Positions 44,773 through 56,911 of a stretch of DNA of 64,000 nt are shown here, one piece after another. This DNA is from Prillingera fragicola (Eukaryota > Basidiomycota > Tremellomycetes > Trichosporonales > Trichosporonaceae). Positions within the stretch are counted from its first letter, which is position 1. Each line of letters opens with the position of its first letter. The notes under the pieces are model-generated. The model was not told where the DNA came from and did not search any database. It saw only the letters and a program-made list of their open reading frames with translations. The stretch covers positions 3,844,001 to 3,908,000 of the forward strand of contig BEDY01000001.1 in the NCBI GenBank assembly GCA_002335605.1, read 5' to 3'. Position numbers and translations under genes: made by a program.

Positions 44773-45295
44773 CTATCCGCCGTGCAGTGTCGAGATGAAC
44801 ACGACCTCGTCCCGATCCTTTAGCTGGTACTCGAGCTCCCCCTCCAGCTCCCAGTCAGCGTCGTTGATCAGCACAAGAATGCCCGGGCGTCTGTAGAAAG
44901 ATCAGAAATTGCTCTCCAATTCTCTTGAGATGCTAGCCCACGGTCGGAGCAAACCCAGCGTGAGCTTGCAGAAACACTCACACGCCTTCGCCGTCAACAA
45001 ACATGTCCTCACGCTCCGTCACGAGATTCTCCTTCATCCACTTGATCAAAAACCGGATATCCGCTGGGTTACCCTCTGCAGACAGACGAGGAAGGTATAC
45101 AGTGTGCCGGGGCTGCTGCGCGAAGATAAGGTGCAGTCCGCCTCCAAACTCGAGCTTGATCTCAAGATCGTCTGGGCCCTTTGTCTTGGCTGCTGAGGTA
45201 GGAGCGGCAGTGAAACCAGTGGCCGTGGTGGAGGTGGTGTACCCCAAGCCGTTGGTCGTCGGGGGGACGTGGGTCTCTGGGTGTGCTGCTGCCAT
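44773..45295 (-). CDS. URM1: URM1 ubiquitin-related modifier, 143 aa
   Basis: Exons 45295-44982 and 44890-44773, intron 91 nt, phase 2. The conserved core [63 protein letters not shown] ends in the required C-terminal Gly-Gly. Urm1 is the sulfur carrier for tRNA wobble-uridine thiolation and also a protein modifier. An N-terminal extension of about 40 low-complexity residues is unusual for this ~100-residue family; an internal start is possible but no Met lies just before the core. Confidence 0.95.
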
Positions 45296-45537
45296 TGTGA
45301 TTGTTGACAAGAAGGAAGTGGTCAAGGCGACGAGTACTTAAAGTGGAGGTGAGAGTGGACACGCCACTGAAATTGCGGTTTGCCACGTGGCATTTGCTTC
45401 CGTTCGGCCGCCGTCTGCCCTGTCAGGCGATGCAGCATGACGACGTCGACGAACTCATCTGCCCTTCTCTCACCATCAATCCATCGCCGCAGAGCCCCCT
45501 CACACCAAAGCCCAACCCCCTGCATCACAGTAACATC

Positions 45538-47412
45538 ATGAAGGGCCTCACAAAAGCTCTCCAGCGGTAAGCGCTTCCACTGCTCCACAAGGCTGCTTGC
45601 CAGGTCATCGACAAATGGGCTGACAATCTCAGGACACCGCACAATCTCACCAGCCGCATGGGCATGGCCAAGAGTACGTGAATAACCAGCACGGCACGCG
45701 TCTGAGGAGGAGGGGGGATGGAGATGGTGGTGGTTGATGCCAGCTTACATTGTGCGCATGAGTGGTCGCTAACGTCTCGCTAGAATCGACCGATGCCGAG
45801 TACAATGACTGGTGCGTACTCTGCAGTAGTGGTGTCGGCCCTGTGTGGTCCATGGAGCTAGCGGTGGGGATGTGAGCGACGCCGAGAGTGTGCAATCGCT
45901 GGGGGTTCTGCCTTGCAGGCCTCAGGCGTCTGCTATTTGGCGGCTGTGAGCTCCCCACCACATGCCAAGACCAGCCCATCAGCTTCGGCGTGATACCACA
46001 GTTCATGTCTTGGCATGGCTAACCGTTCTTGCAGGGAGCGCAAGTTTGCCGCTGTTGAAGCTGCATCCGAAAAGATGCACCGCGACTCGATTGTGTTCCG
46101 TGACGGCGTTACGTGTGAGTGTACATGCTGCGCATGACTGCGGCCGGCTCGATGTGTGATGCTCGCTGCGTGATCGTCCCTGCGCTGTGTGCGTGTTCTT
46201 GAGGACGTAAACTGACGCTATCTTCCTCTTCGTCTATTGTTGTTCTGCGACGCTCGCCATTTCCAGCCCTCCTCACATCTGGCTCCAGCTTCTCTGGCTC
46301 GCTCTCGACACTCTTTGCGCCCATTGGATCCGAGTACAACCTCGCGACCAAGTTCCCTCAAGCCGAGATCACCATCCAGAACATTTCCGCCTACCAGCGT
46401 CTTATGGAGGAGCTGCAGGGTGAGCTTCCGGAATTCAAATTGTCACTGACAGGCAGAAACCCTAGCCCCCGAGCTCGAGCTCATCGACTCGCGCATTGTC
46501 GAGCCCTGCAAGGAGCTCACCGACGTGTGCAAGCGCATCCGCAAGCAGTGCACCAAGCGTGACCACAAGCTTGTCGACTTTGACCGCCACAACAACAGCT
46601 TGAACAAGCTGCGCAGCAAGGAGAAGAAGAGCTTGAGTGACGAGAAGAACCTGTTCAAGGTCGAGCAGGACTTTGAGGCCGCCAACGAGGAGTATGAGCA
46701 CTACAACGACTTGCTCAAGACCGAGCTTCCAGTGTTTCTCCAGATGGCGACCCGCTTTGTCGACCCGCTCTTCCACTCATTCTACTACATGCAGCTCAAC
46801 GTCTACTACATTATGCTGGAGAAGCTCCAGTCGTTCACCGACGGCAAGTACGACCTCGAGCGCAAGGACATTGAGAACATTTATCTCGAGCAGCAGGGCG
46901 ACGTTGCAGAGCAGCTCGACAGCTTGGTGATTACCCAGCGCCAGGTCTCAAGCGCCAAGATCCTCCAGCAGGCCCGTGCGGACGGACGCATCACTAGCAA
47001 CCCCAGCCGCACTGCCAGCCTGTCGAGCAAGCACAGTGTCGGCTCCAAGGCTGGCCTCGCGCGCAAAGAGAGCGCTGCGTCGTCATACAGCCGCCCTGGC
47101 GCTGCTGTTGCTGCCCCTCCCCCCTACTCTCCTTCTGGCGGCGCCAGCGGTATCGCCGCCGCGAGCGCGCTTGGCGCGAAGAAGGCTCCTCCTCCCCCTC
47201 CCCCTCTCAAGCCCAAGCCCGGAGCTCCCCCCAAGCAGTACTGCACTGCCATTTTCGATTATGAAGCCCAGGCGGAAGGTGACCTCTCTTTCTCGGCAGG
47301 AGATCGCATCGAGATTGTCGAGCGCACCGACTCTGCAGAGGACTGGTGGACCGGCAAGGTTGATGGACGCCAGGGTATCTTCCCCGGTAACTATACCCAG
47401 CTCGACGGATAG
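45538..47412 (+). CDS. RVS167: Amphiphysin-type BAR-SH3 protein (Rvs167/Hob1), 428 aa
   Basis: Exons 45538-45566, 45633-45673, 45784-45811, 46035-46114, 46267-46419 and 46457-47412; introns 66, 110, 223, 152, 37 nt; phases agree. The BAR domain covers about 1-240 (MKGLTKALQR amphipathic start, ERKFAAVEAASEKM, CKRIRKQCTKRDHKLVDFDR, FQMA-type curved helices). A Ser/Ala/Pro linker with a poly-Pro stretch and a C-terminal SH3 domain (AIFDYEAQAEGDLSFSAGD, WWTGKVDGRQGIFPGNY) follow. It acts in endocytosis at cortical actin patches. The small 5' exons (29, 41, 28 nt) needed splice-site reading. Confidence 0.93.
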
Positions 47413-48239
47413 AGAGTGCATTGAGCGCGGTGCCAGCAGTTGTAGGGGTACGGGATATGGTTTCTCGCTGGTAATGAGATGTTCAAGATGGTGTGTGTGA
47501 GCTGGAGGGATGTCAAGATGCAATACAATGCAAGAGGAGTGCCTGTTGCATGGTGGTACAGTGGTGAGTGGGATTTCCAGCGGCCTGAGAAACATATGTG
47601 CGACTTTCCAAAAGCAAAGTTCTCAAAGGCTTCCACTAACCCGGAACTTGAGACCCATATGGTGGGTCGAGATGCACGGAAGGACGAGTGACCACGGAAC
47701 TTGAAACCTCTTTACGTTTTGGAAAACACACTGTGTTCAAGGGCCCTGCTCGTGCTAGGTGTCATAATGCGTTTGAGATACACACTACAGCCAGGCCATT
47801 AATTGTAATGTGAGAGTGTCTAGCTCTTGATTTCCTGAGATACGCACTATGGTGGATGAATCACTGTCTACAGGTCGACAAGCGACTCCGAGAACGCATT
47901 TCGAGCCTTGGGACGGTTTGCCCCCCAGCTTGTGTGATTCGCAATTCACACAGTCTTCTGAATGTCTTCTACCCTCTGGTGTGGAACATGTTTCAAGAAA
48001 CTCATTGTGAGTCAATAATCCACAGTATATTGGCGTTAGTTGGTTTCGAGAAGCACACTATGCCTGGAAAGTGTGGTGACTGTTAGAAAAGCAGCGATCT
48101 CAAAGCAGACTGTGCCATCTGGATCGCTAATGATCGTATCGCGGAGCGTTTTGCGAAACGACTATGACCAGGAGTACATCATGCGCCTCCATCTAGCCTG
48201 CCCAACAGCCGCTACTCCGCATGTACAAGTATCATTGGC
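47413..48239. other. Intergenic between convergent genes
   Basis: 827 bp of 3' flanks. No frame with a domain, no RNA gene recognised. Confidence 0.55.
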
Positions 48240-49133
48240 CTACTTGGCATCTGGAAACTCGAGCTTGAAATGCGCCGCCATCCTCTTCCGAACAATCTCA
48301 TCCTCTTGGGCCGTATGCTCATACACGCCCTTTCCAGTCTTGCTCCCCAGATCGCCTCTCTCCACAGCCTCAGCCACCGCCGCTGGCACCTGGGTACTGT
48401 TACTCAGGAGGGGGAACAGCTGACCCATGACTGCGTTCCAGATATCAAGCCCGCCGAGGTCCGTCACCGTCATTGGCCCGGCAGCGGCCCAGCGTGACCC
48501 GAGACCGGCACGGACGACGAGGTCAATGTCCGCGTAACTCGCGACGCCGTCCGCCGCCAGCGCGTAGGCTTCGCGATACAGTGCTGCCTGGAGCCTGTTG
48601 GCTACGAACCCGGGGACCTCTTTGTTGAGCACCACCGGAAGCTTGCCTGCCGCCTCCAGGACGGATTTGAGCGTGTTTAGAGTTGCCGGCTCCGTGTCGC
48701 TGGCTGGCACGAGCTCGACGAGGGGAACGACCCTGGCAGGGTTGAAGAAGTGTGCAATGGCGAAGCGCGCCGGGTTGACGATGCCTTGTGCGAGGGACGA
48801 GGCGGGGAGGGAGGATGTGTTGGACGCGACGATACAGGCAGTGTTGATTTCGGAAATACGCCCGTAGAGCTCGTGCTTTGCTTCCAAGTTCTCTGCTATC
48901 GCCTCCATCACAATGTCGGCCTCAGACACGGCTGTGGCGAGATCCGTGGTGGTTTGGACATTGGGGTAGGTGCTGGACACGGTCTCCAGCGCAGTGGGAC
49001 GGACGTCCCATGCTGTCACGGCGTGGCCGGCGTCAGCGAGCAGGGAGGCAATGCCGCTGCCCATCAGGCCAGCTCCGAGGACCGCGATACGCAGTGGTTC
49101 CATTGGTGGTGGTGGTGTGGTTGTGGTTGTCAT
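48240..49133 (-). CDS. 3-hydroxyacyl-CoA dehydrogenase, 297 aa
   Basis: Single exon. Rossmann motif AVLGAGLMGSGIA near residues 14-26, followed by AWDVR and AIAENLEAK. The catalytic His region is HFFNPARVVPLVEL with NTSSLPAS before it; the C-terminal dimerisation part has GFVANRLQAALYREA, DLGGLDIWNA and GSKTGKGVYEH. NAD-dependent oxidation of 3-hydroxyacyl-CoA is expected (cytosolic or peroxisomal, no targeting peptide seen). An upstream ATG at 49226 would add 31 residues; the downstream one is chosen because the core starts right after it. Lack of introns is unusual next to its neighbours. Confidence 0.92.
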   Translation of the reverse strand: MTTTTTPPPPMEPLRIAVLGAGLMGSGIASLLADAGHAVTAWDVRPTALETVSSTYPNVQTTTDLATAVSEADIVMEAIAENLEAKHELYGRISEINTACIVASNTSSLPASSLAQGIVNPARFAIAHFFNPARVVPLVELVPASDTEPATLNTLKSVLEAAGKLPVVLNKEVPGFVANRLQAALYREAYALAADGVASYADIDLVVRAGLGSRWAAAGPMTVTDLGGLDIWNAVMGQLFPLLSNSTQVPAAVAEAVERGDLGSKTGKGVYEHTAQEDEIVRKRMAAHFKLEFPDAK

Positions 49134-49523
49134 CAGTTCGGCGCCGTGATTGATGTGAAGTCGAGATGGGAGATGTGAGATGCCGATATCCGGCCTATCT
49201 CCGGCGCCTTTGGCATCGAGTGGCATCGAGTGGGAACGGAGACCGCAGAAAGGTTTTAGAACTGCGCATCAGCATGTATACGCGTGTTACGAGCATGGGC
49301 TGTGAACGATCATCTGCACGCAGCCCACTTTGGAGGCAGAGTGGGTTGAGAAACATCCCAACACAAGCTACAGGGTTCCGGACAATGACCATGCGTTTCA
49401 CCAAAACACTATACGGCGGTTGGTTGTGGTGAATTGTGTTAGTCAGTATGAACGCCTAGTATCTGATCCACATCGACACAGCCTGCGCCATCATATCTAT
49501 AATTGTAACATGACACTACCCAA
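49134..49523. other. Intergenic
   Basis: Dehydrogenase promoter side and Erv41 3' region. Nothing supported. Confidence 0.5.
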
Positions 49524-50999
49524 TCACCTCTTCTTCCACTCTGCGGCATGGTCACTCTCGTACGCGCCCATGTACGAGCCACCACGGTGCAGTGCCGGAC
49601 TGCCGTGCGGTGACGCACCGCCCCAGCTGGGGCTCGGCGAGGGGTTGCTAAATGACGACGGGATAATCTCCTTTTTGTCGTCGTCACGACCGGCGGCCTT
49701 GTTGACGACCTTTTGGGCGCGGTTGGCCACACGCAGACCAAACGCTGCGACAGTCCAGACACCGCCGACAACACCGACCAGACGGATCAGGAACTGGTAC
49801 AGGCTGGTCGTGCGCTCCTCAATCTTGACAGTCATGGGCTCGAGGTCATAGCGGAAGAAGATGCCGGGGATGCCCTTGCCGTGCTCAAAAAACTGGGTGC
49901 TCTCAGTGACGGCGTACTGCGAGGTCTCAAGCTTGCGCCGTTTCGCGTCAATGTACGTAGTCGGCACAATGCGGAGGAAATACTTGAAGGCCGCAAATGC
50001 TTCGTCGGTGGTCTCGAGACTGAGATCGAGAGGCTGCGCGATAGCGGGGAAGAATGGACCAAACGAAAACTCGTGAATGACGTGCGAGAGGTTCATGACG
50101 CTGTGGTCGGTGTGCTCGAAACTCCTGTATCCATGGCCGAGGGTCGTAATGTGCAGGTTGGCCATGACGTTCTTGACCTTGACGCTACCGTAGATACGAC
50201 AAGCCGGTCCCTCATTGATAATCTGAGGCGTGGGGCGGTACTCTGCGTGCTTGGAAGCACCACTGCTGCTGAACAACGCCTTGAGACCGCCCAGCGAGCT
50301 CTTCTGGTTGGGCGTGGAGCGACGCGAGTCCGAAATGATCTTGGATGCCGACATGCGCTTGGCCGAGGACGCAAGCTTCATGCGGGTGGCCCTTCCAGGC
50401 TCAAAGACGGTCTGCGCGGTCAGTGTTGTTCTACAAATAACCATGCAGACGCACGCCATCCTTTGAAAAGTCGTTGCTGAGGTGCAACCTGTCGTTGACG
50501 GCATCAAGCAAGTCAATTGACAAATCTGGGTTGTCAGCGTTGCATTGGGATCTCACCGAGCTCGACTCACAGCGACACGGCATGGCGACCGTCACGTCGA
50601 CGTTAAGCTGCAGATCCCTCTCGATGCCGCCATCGACCTCAAACGAGTAGTCCGGCGCACCATAGAGGTACTCGCCGAGATCGTTCTGCAAGGTCAGTGA
50701 CGCGACAAGAGTGGAACTAGGAGCTACTCACGAGGACAAGCAGGAAGATGACTGCACCGACTATGGCAGTCAGGACACCACCACGGCGCGACTGCTGCGA
50801 GTAAGTCGCCTGGACCTAATACATGTCAGCACTGTCCACATCACACTTTCTGACGGCACATGCCGGACCGACTGACCTTTGGAAACGCGTCAAAGCTCTT
50901 TATCGGTGCAAGCTTGTCGAGCTCTGCGAGGAGGCTTACGCCATCGCCCTCACCGTTGGTGCTTGTGTGCGCGTGGTGCTCGAGGTGGGGCTCGAACAT
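49524..50999 (-). CDS. ERV41: ERGIC/Erv41-type COPII cargo receptor, 426 aa
   Basis: Exons 50999-50877, 50815-50732, 50685-50571, 50525-50455 and 50411-49524; introns 61, 46, 45, 43 nt; phases agree. The N-terminal ERGIC motif (KLAPIKSFDAFPK, QSRRGGVLTAIVGAVIFLLVL membrane segment) leads to the lumenal domain (LNVDVTVAMPC, DLLDAVNDRLHL, ACRIYGSVKVKNVMANLHIT, HVIHEFSFGPFFP). The second membrane segment (QFLIRLVGVVGGVWTVAAFG) and a cytosolic tail follow. It cycles between ER and Golgi with Erv46. The tail carries Lys/Arg at the end (EWKKR). Confidence 0.9.
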
Positions 51000-51189
51000 G
51001 GCTGCGAGGTTGTGCGTGGGGTCGCTGGGAAGGAGATGAGCAAAGTGGAGGTCGTAATTGCGCGTGTGTTCAAGACGTGGAACTGGCTGAACATGCAAAG
51101 GCACGGAGCGGAAGTATTTATCCACTACTGCAGTGAGGTGAGGCCATGGAATCCATAAAATTGATTGTACAATGCTTCTCTATCAACAA

Positions 51190-52742
51190 CTAGTAGCTCA
51201 GAGTCTTGACAAGCTGGTCCCACACGCGGACAACATCGGGCTGGTAAAACTTCTCCCATGCGAGGGGAACAGGGGTGCTGCAGATTGTTAGCTCTCACCA
51301 TCACAACAAGGCGGCGCCACACTCACTCCCAGCCAGCGACAAGCCCAATAGGCGCCTCGAGGTACTCGAATGCGCGCTGCGACACCTCTCCTGCGAGGTT
51401 GTTGCCCACACCACCACTCTTGCCCGCCTCGTGAACAATGACGAGACGGCCAGTCTTCTTGACCTTTTCAACAACGTCGTTGATCGGGAGCGGGTTGATG
51501 GCACGCAGGTCGATGAGCTGGATTGATGGGGCAGCGTTAGGGGGGCGGAGGTGCTCGGGCAGGAACTGGACGAGAGCGGGGGGAGGGTTGACCAGGAGCT
51601 CAATGGCACGCTTGGCGGTGTACAGGGGAGTGCCGTACGAGACGACGGTGAGGTCAGTGCCTTCCTGGATCATGTCAATCGAGTCGAGAGGGAGCGTGTA
51701 GTCGTCGACAGGGACCTGCTCGACAGCAGCGCGGTAGAGCACCTTTGGCTCAAAGACAATGGTGGGGTTGGGGTCGCGGAAAGCGGCGAGCAACAATCCC
51801 TTGGCCTGAATGGGAGAGCGGGCAACAACGACCTTGAGACCTTGGGCACCGAGGAAGTATCCCTCCGGCGACTGCGAGTGGTACAATCCACCGTGGCCGA
51901 CCGACATGATTGGGGCGCGAACAGTGAACGATCCGCCCTTGAGAGGGTACTGGCCGCCGGAAGAGTAGTGCTGCTTGGCAGCCTCATTGACGAGCTGGTC
52001 AAACGCGGGGAAGATATAGTCACCAAACTGAATCTCTGCAATAGCAGTCGAACCGACACTGGCAAGACCAATGCCAAAGCCAGCAATACCCTGCTCGGTC
52101 AAGGGAGTGTTGAACACGCGCTTGGAGCCAAACTCGTCTGCAAGTCCTTGGGTGCAGCGGAACACGCCGTGCGCCTTGACGTCCTCGCCAAAGATGAACG
52201 ACTTGGGGTTGCTTTGCAGCTCGGTGCTGCTCTGTCAGAAGACAATTCTTTGGACCAGTCGGACCAAAACTCACTGCATGGCGTCACGAACGGCCTGGTG
52301 CAAGTTCATCTTGCGCGTCTCACGCCCACGTCCCGTGGGGCCCTTTAGGCCGTGACCGTCGGCGAACACCATCCCCTCGGTCTCGAGGCACTGACAGTCA
52401 GCATCCCAGATCACCCTCTGTCCCGCCCATTGCCAACTCCATCTTCCTCGACAGTGTTCCGGGCGCGTGACTCACCAACTCGGGGGTGCTCCTCAACAAG
52501 GTGGAGCTACCCAAGCTCGGCTCAAGCTCCTGGGGTGGGCCCTTGGGGGGCGAGCGCTGCACACGACCGTCGCGCGTTCCACCCGACTTGGCATCGCCGC
52601 GCACTGCGGGGTCCGAGATTGAGCTCTGCTGAGCACCAGCGGTCTGGAGGCGGCGCTGGGCTGCGAGCGAAGAGCGCAGCGGCGCCGTGCTAGAGGAAGC
52701 ACGCGCGGTGAGAGAGCGCACGATCGAGGTCGATGGCCGCAT
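51190..52742 (-). CDS. BCKDHB: Branched-chain 2-oxoacid dehydrogenase E1 beta, 457 aa
   Basis: Exons 52742-52476, 52390-52275, 52229-51327 and 51277-51190; introns 85, 45, 49 nt; phases agree. The first ~50 residues are Arg/Ser/Ala-rich as in a mitochondrial presequence. The transketolase-type core has MNLHQAVRDAM, FGEDV, GVFRCTQGLADEFG, NTPLTEQGIAGFGIGLA, FGDYIFPAFDQLVNEAAK, MSVGHGGLYHSQSPE, and the C-terminal domain with DLRAINPLP and HEAGKSGGVG. It pairs with E1 alpha for valine, leucine and isoleucine breakdown. Confidence 0.95.
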
Positions 52743-53223
52743 TGTTAGGTGTTGGTGTGCAGGGTGTATGGGGGAGTGGTAATGCACAAGAATATGGGCT
52801 GGTGCGTTTATGGATAGATGGAGATGTGGGGTGGTAAGAGGTCGAGTGACGGCTTGGGATCCTTGGCTGGGCGGCTCTCGGGGCATGTTCCGGACCGGCA
52901 CCTTGTGGAAAGGTCTGCCGAGCGCCGAGCAGTGAATTCTCGGGTCATGCTCACTCTGCCGAGCAGGGGAAAGTTGGAGTGCATAGACTATGTGCTAGGC
53001 TATATGGTACAGGGGAATGCATGCATGCAAGTTGATAAAGACATGCAGCCAGTGCAGTGAGATGCGTGTGTAGTTGGTGACTGTTCGGTGTACGTCATCA
53101 GCGCTGGGCCGTCACCAGGCGATGCTCCGGCTGATATTCCCTTGCGGGGTCTCCACAGCTCGGAGGTTGCCGATCAGTCTGCCATTTTCCTTCATCTGCT
53201 TCTTGCCCAGCAACTATACAAGC
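52743..53223. other. Intergenic
   Basis: BCKDHB promoter side and 3' side of the NmrA-like gene. Nothing supported. Confidence 0.5.
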
Positions 53224-54282
53224 TCAGGCCGTGTACATCTCCTTGACCTTGGGGCACTGCTTGGCCCACTCAACCATGGTCCAAGCTTCCGGCACCACCG
53301 CCTTGCTCGCAGCCAGGTCACGCCTGAACTCGCCCTGGATATAGGCATCGAACAGGAGCCAGAGCTCGTCCGGAATCTCACCGCGCTTGGCAGCATAGTC
53401 GGCGTGAGTAATGTGTTGCGCTACTACCTGTGTGCCGGTGGCGGTGGACAGTGCTTCAGCCATTTGGGTGACCGTGAGGGTCTCACCGCAGCATTGCATG
53501 TCTTTGCCTTTTCATGAGCTTGAGCACACACAAGAGACCCACCGATCCACGTGTTTGGGTCGTCAAACGCAGCCTTCACCCAGAGACCGTACTGCTCAAC
53601 CGCAAAGCAGGAAAGAAGTGCGTCCTCGGGAAGGAAAACCGGGAGCACGGCCGCACCGTCCTTCTTTGCAATCTCGGTGCCAAACGAATTCACAACGTTT
53701 GAGTAGAACCATGCGGCGTATACCTGGGTAGCCGGGACGTTCATGGCGCGCATGTAACCCGTGACTGGGCATCAGAGGCTGCCTTGGTATGGAAGCTTAC
53801 GCGTAGCCTTGGATGTGAAGGAGGGAACGCGGAAGCGCGGTTCGGGGCTTTCGAGTGTCGAGAACACGACGTGTTTGATGCCAGCACGCACAGCTGCATC
53901 AATGGCATTCTTGCCTTGTTGAACCTCGGCGGCGGCGGCGGCGTCCGAGTCGCCCGTGTAGCATACCCAGACTGTCAGATGTGAGTTTGTGACGTGCCTC
54001 ATTGCTTACAGTCAGTGACCAGGAAGACTCCGTGGGCACCCTTGAAGGCAGCATCAAGAGATGCAACATCGTTGAGGTCGCCTTTGACCACCTGGACACC
54101 TTCCTTGGCGATAGCTGGAGATGAGTGTCGCCTCCCTATTTGCACCTACCCTGGGCTTTGGTTGACTCTGGATTGCGTGTAATGCCAACAACAGAATACT
54201 TTTCATCCTTGGCGAGTGTACGGGCCACGTTACTGCCTTGGGTGCCAGTGACACCAAAGACCACGATTTTCTGTGCTGTCAT
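53224..54282 (-). CDS. NmrA-like NAD(P)-binding protein, 304 aa
   Basis: Exons 54282-54150, 54114-54010, 53971-53801, 53764-53543 and 53507-53224; introns 35, 38, 36, 35 nt; phases agree. Dinucleotide-binding motif GVTGTQGSNVARTL at residue 9. The rest follows the NmrA/HSCARG plan: ITRNPES, VVKGDLND, HGVFLVTD, AIDAAVRAGIKHVVFST, and a C-terminal substrate lobe. Proteins of this class sense NADP+/NADPH or reduce small quinones; no catalytic Tyr-x3-Lys is evident. A run of five Ala (residues ~88-92) comes from a GCC repeat. Confidence 0.88.
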
Positions 54283-55011
54283 GATTAGGCCTTGGTGAGT
54301 TAATGTGGGTGAGGGTATGGGGCTGGAAGAAACTGGGCCGCAGAGCTAGATGTATGCGAGAGGATGTGATGACGTAGAGCTTGGAGGTAATACCGAGATA
54401 TCAGACTTCAGAGACACGTCTCAATGTGTAGCAGCGGAGTTCTCGCGGTTGAAGCGAAGCGACTTCGAACCGAGATGTGAAATGGGCAGAACAGATGGCC
54501 GAGGAGCGCGTCATGTTGTTTAGTTGCTATGGCCGAGCGCGCGTCATGTTGTTCAGTTGCTATGGTGTTCACTGCTAGAACCAACAGTAAACGATCCAGG
54601 CCCTAACGCTGTCCCGGCTGAATGGTGCGGGCATGCAGAAACAAGGTTACAGAGTGCAAGTGTTTCGAGGGCAAGAATAGCCTGCAATGTGGGAATCCGC
54701 CCAAACATTCCACCGCGGTGATCACTGACGCTTGCTAAGCGTCGATCAGATTTGGTTTCAGCTCCGCCCTCGAGCAAGAACCTCGGGTATGATCGATCAA
54801 ACGCAGCCAGGCCGATAGCAATAGTAGAAGTGTTTTTGCAGATTGCACAAGTCAAAGGTGGACATCTGTGGTGGAGGATGTGCGGTGGAGGTTGACGCGC
54901 CACAAACTGAAATGCCGTAAATCCCCGTCACTGTGTCACCCAGGCTGGGTCTGGTTCAACGACTGATCTACCAGTCATCATATCATCAGCAACACACCCA
55001 AAACATCCACC
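54283..55011. other. Intergenic between divergent NmrA-like and U2AF genes
   Basis: Divergent promoter region; contains the tandem duplication at 54497-54563. No gene supported. Confidence 0.5.
54497..54563. repeat. Tandem duplication, units of 34 and 33 bp
   Basis: Units 54497-54530 and 54531-54563 share GGCCGAG, then GCGCGTCATGTTGTT, then AGTTGCTAT, differing by a few bases. Confidence 0.7.
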
Positions 55012-56911
55012 ATGGACGCCGGATACGGTAAGTCAAACTCAGCACCGTCTCTCTGCTTACACCCCAGACGCCCTCGAGGCAGCCGCATCGTCGTACACAC
55101 AATCCCGCGACCGCGGAGAAGGTAAGTCTTGCTCGGAACTGGCCCTCCACTTTCCAAAACTAAATCAAACAGACCGGCACAGGTCGCACCGCGATGACCG
55201 TGACCGCGATAGCCGCCGCCACCGCGACGACCGCGACGACCGGTATGGACGCGACCGTGACGGTGGTGGCCGTGGAGGCGAGCGCGAGTGGGACAGACAC
55301 GATCGCCGGGACCACCGCTACGATGAACGTGATGGTGGACGCGACCATGGACGGGATCGGTACGACGACCGCCGCGGCGGGGGCGGGTACGGCGGAGGAC
55401 GGGACCGTGACGGCTATGGCGGTGGAAGGGATCGCTCGCCGCCGCGCCGCAGGTACGACGACCGCGGTGACCGCGACTGGCGCCATGACGGTGGTGGACG
55501 GGGAAGCGGAGGTGGTGGCCGTGGCGGGCGCAGGCGCGACTCGCCGCGCAGGAGTCCGACACCTGTGGATGCGATTCCGCTCGAGAAGAGGAGCGTTGAG
55601 CCTTCGCTTTGGGACATTGCGCCGCCGCAGTTTGAGGGCATTTCGGCGCTCGAGGCCAAGATGACTGGCATGTTCACCTACGGCCCTGGACGCGTCGCTC
55701 CGCCACTGCATCTCGGTCTGCCAACTTCGTTTGCCGCGGGCATGATCAACCCGTTGCGCCAGAGCAAGCGCTTGTACATTGGCGGCATCACCGAGGCCAT
55801 GACAGAGGAAGGTCTGCAGGCATTCTTCAACCAGCTCATGGTTGAGCACAAACTTGCTGGCGACGAGCCTGGAGACTGCATTACGACGACGCAGGTCAAC
55901 CAGGAGAAGAAGTTTGCATTTGTCGAGTTCCGCACGCCCGAGGAGGCGACTGCCGCGCTCGAGCTCGACGGAACAATGTACGAGGGCGAGGCTCTGCGTG
56001 TCAAGCGACCCAAGGAGTTTGTGGGCATCGACCCAAGCTTGGGATTCATGGGCGTGAACGGCGGCGACTCGAACAACAAGCTCTTTGTCGGTGGTCTGCC
56101 TACCAACCTCACGGGTGACCAGGTCATGGAGCTGCTCAAGAGCTTTGGCGAGCTGCGCACCTTCAATCTCGTCAAGGAGGGCAACGGATCAGTGTCCAAG
56201 GGTTTCGCGTTCGTCGAGTTCCTGGACCCGAGTGTGACCGACATGGCCATCCAGGGCTTGAACGGTTTCCAGCTTGGAGACCGCGCTCTCGTCGTCCAAC
56301 GTGCCGCTACTACTGGCCGCGCGAGCGCCAGCGCAACTGATATTCCTGGTGCCTCGGCCTTCCTTGCCAAGTCGAGCATTCTCGCTGCGGCCGAGGAGGG
56401 CGATGCGCCTGCTTCGCGAGTCATGCTCATGCTCAACATGGTGGAGGCGGACGAGCTTTACGATGACCGCGACTATGACGAGATTCTCGAGGACATCAAG
56501 GATGAGTGCAGCAAGTATGGCGAGGTCGAGGGTGTGCGTATCCCCCGCCCAGTGCCCAAGAGCACAAAGTGGGAGTCATCGGACAGCGCCGCCCAGACGG
56601 CCGAGAAGAACCGCCGGATCAACGAGGAGAACGGTGTCGGCCGCGTCTACGTCATGTACGCGGACGTTGCGAGCGCCGAAAAGGCCATGAAGGCGATTGG
56701 AGGACGGCAGTTTGCTGGCCGCACGATTCTCGTCGCCAGCGTGACCGAGGAGGAGTTTTTGGGACCAGCGCCGCCCCCGCCGCCCAGCCCACCGCCTGCG
56801 CCAGAGGACGGCGAGGGTGCGCCTCCCCCTCCTCCACCGCCGCCCGCGCCCGAGCCCGAGAAGGACGTCGAGACGCAGGCGCAGGATTTGCTCAACGACA
56901 TTTTGGGATAG
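55012..56911 (+). CDS. U2AF large subunit (U2AF65), 602 aa
   Basis: Exons 55012-55027 (16 nt), 55068-55121 and 55173-56911; introns 40 and 51 nt; phases agree. An Arg/Asp/Gly-rich N-terminus with RS/RD repeats is followed by SLWDIAPPQFEGISALEAK (the U2AF35-binding linker). RRM1 is near residue 223 (KRLYIGGI, KFAFVEFRTPEEA), RRM2 near 321 (NKLFVGGLPTNL, KGFAFVEFLDP). A C-terminal UHM-type RRM (RVMLMLNMV, DECSKYGEVEGVRIPRP, RVYVMYADVASAEKAMKAIGGR) and a Pro-rich tail follow. It binds the polypyrimidine tract. The gene's own second acceptor is a weak one (AAATCAAACAG). Confidence 0.95.

Noticed and set aside
51551..52348. 265-codon plus-strand open frame
   Set aside because: Exact antisense shadow of BCKDH E1-beta; the minus strand gives a perfect family match.
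55194..55664. 156-codon plus-strand frame rich in Thr/Ala/Val
   Set aside because: Other-frame reading of the U2AF Arg/Asp repeat region.
55678..56439. 253-codon minus-strand open frame
   Set aside because: Shadow of the U2AF RRM region.
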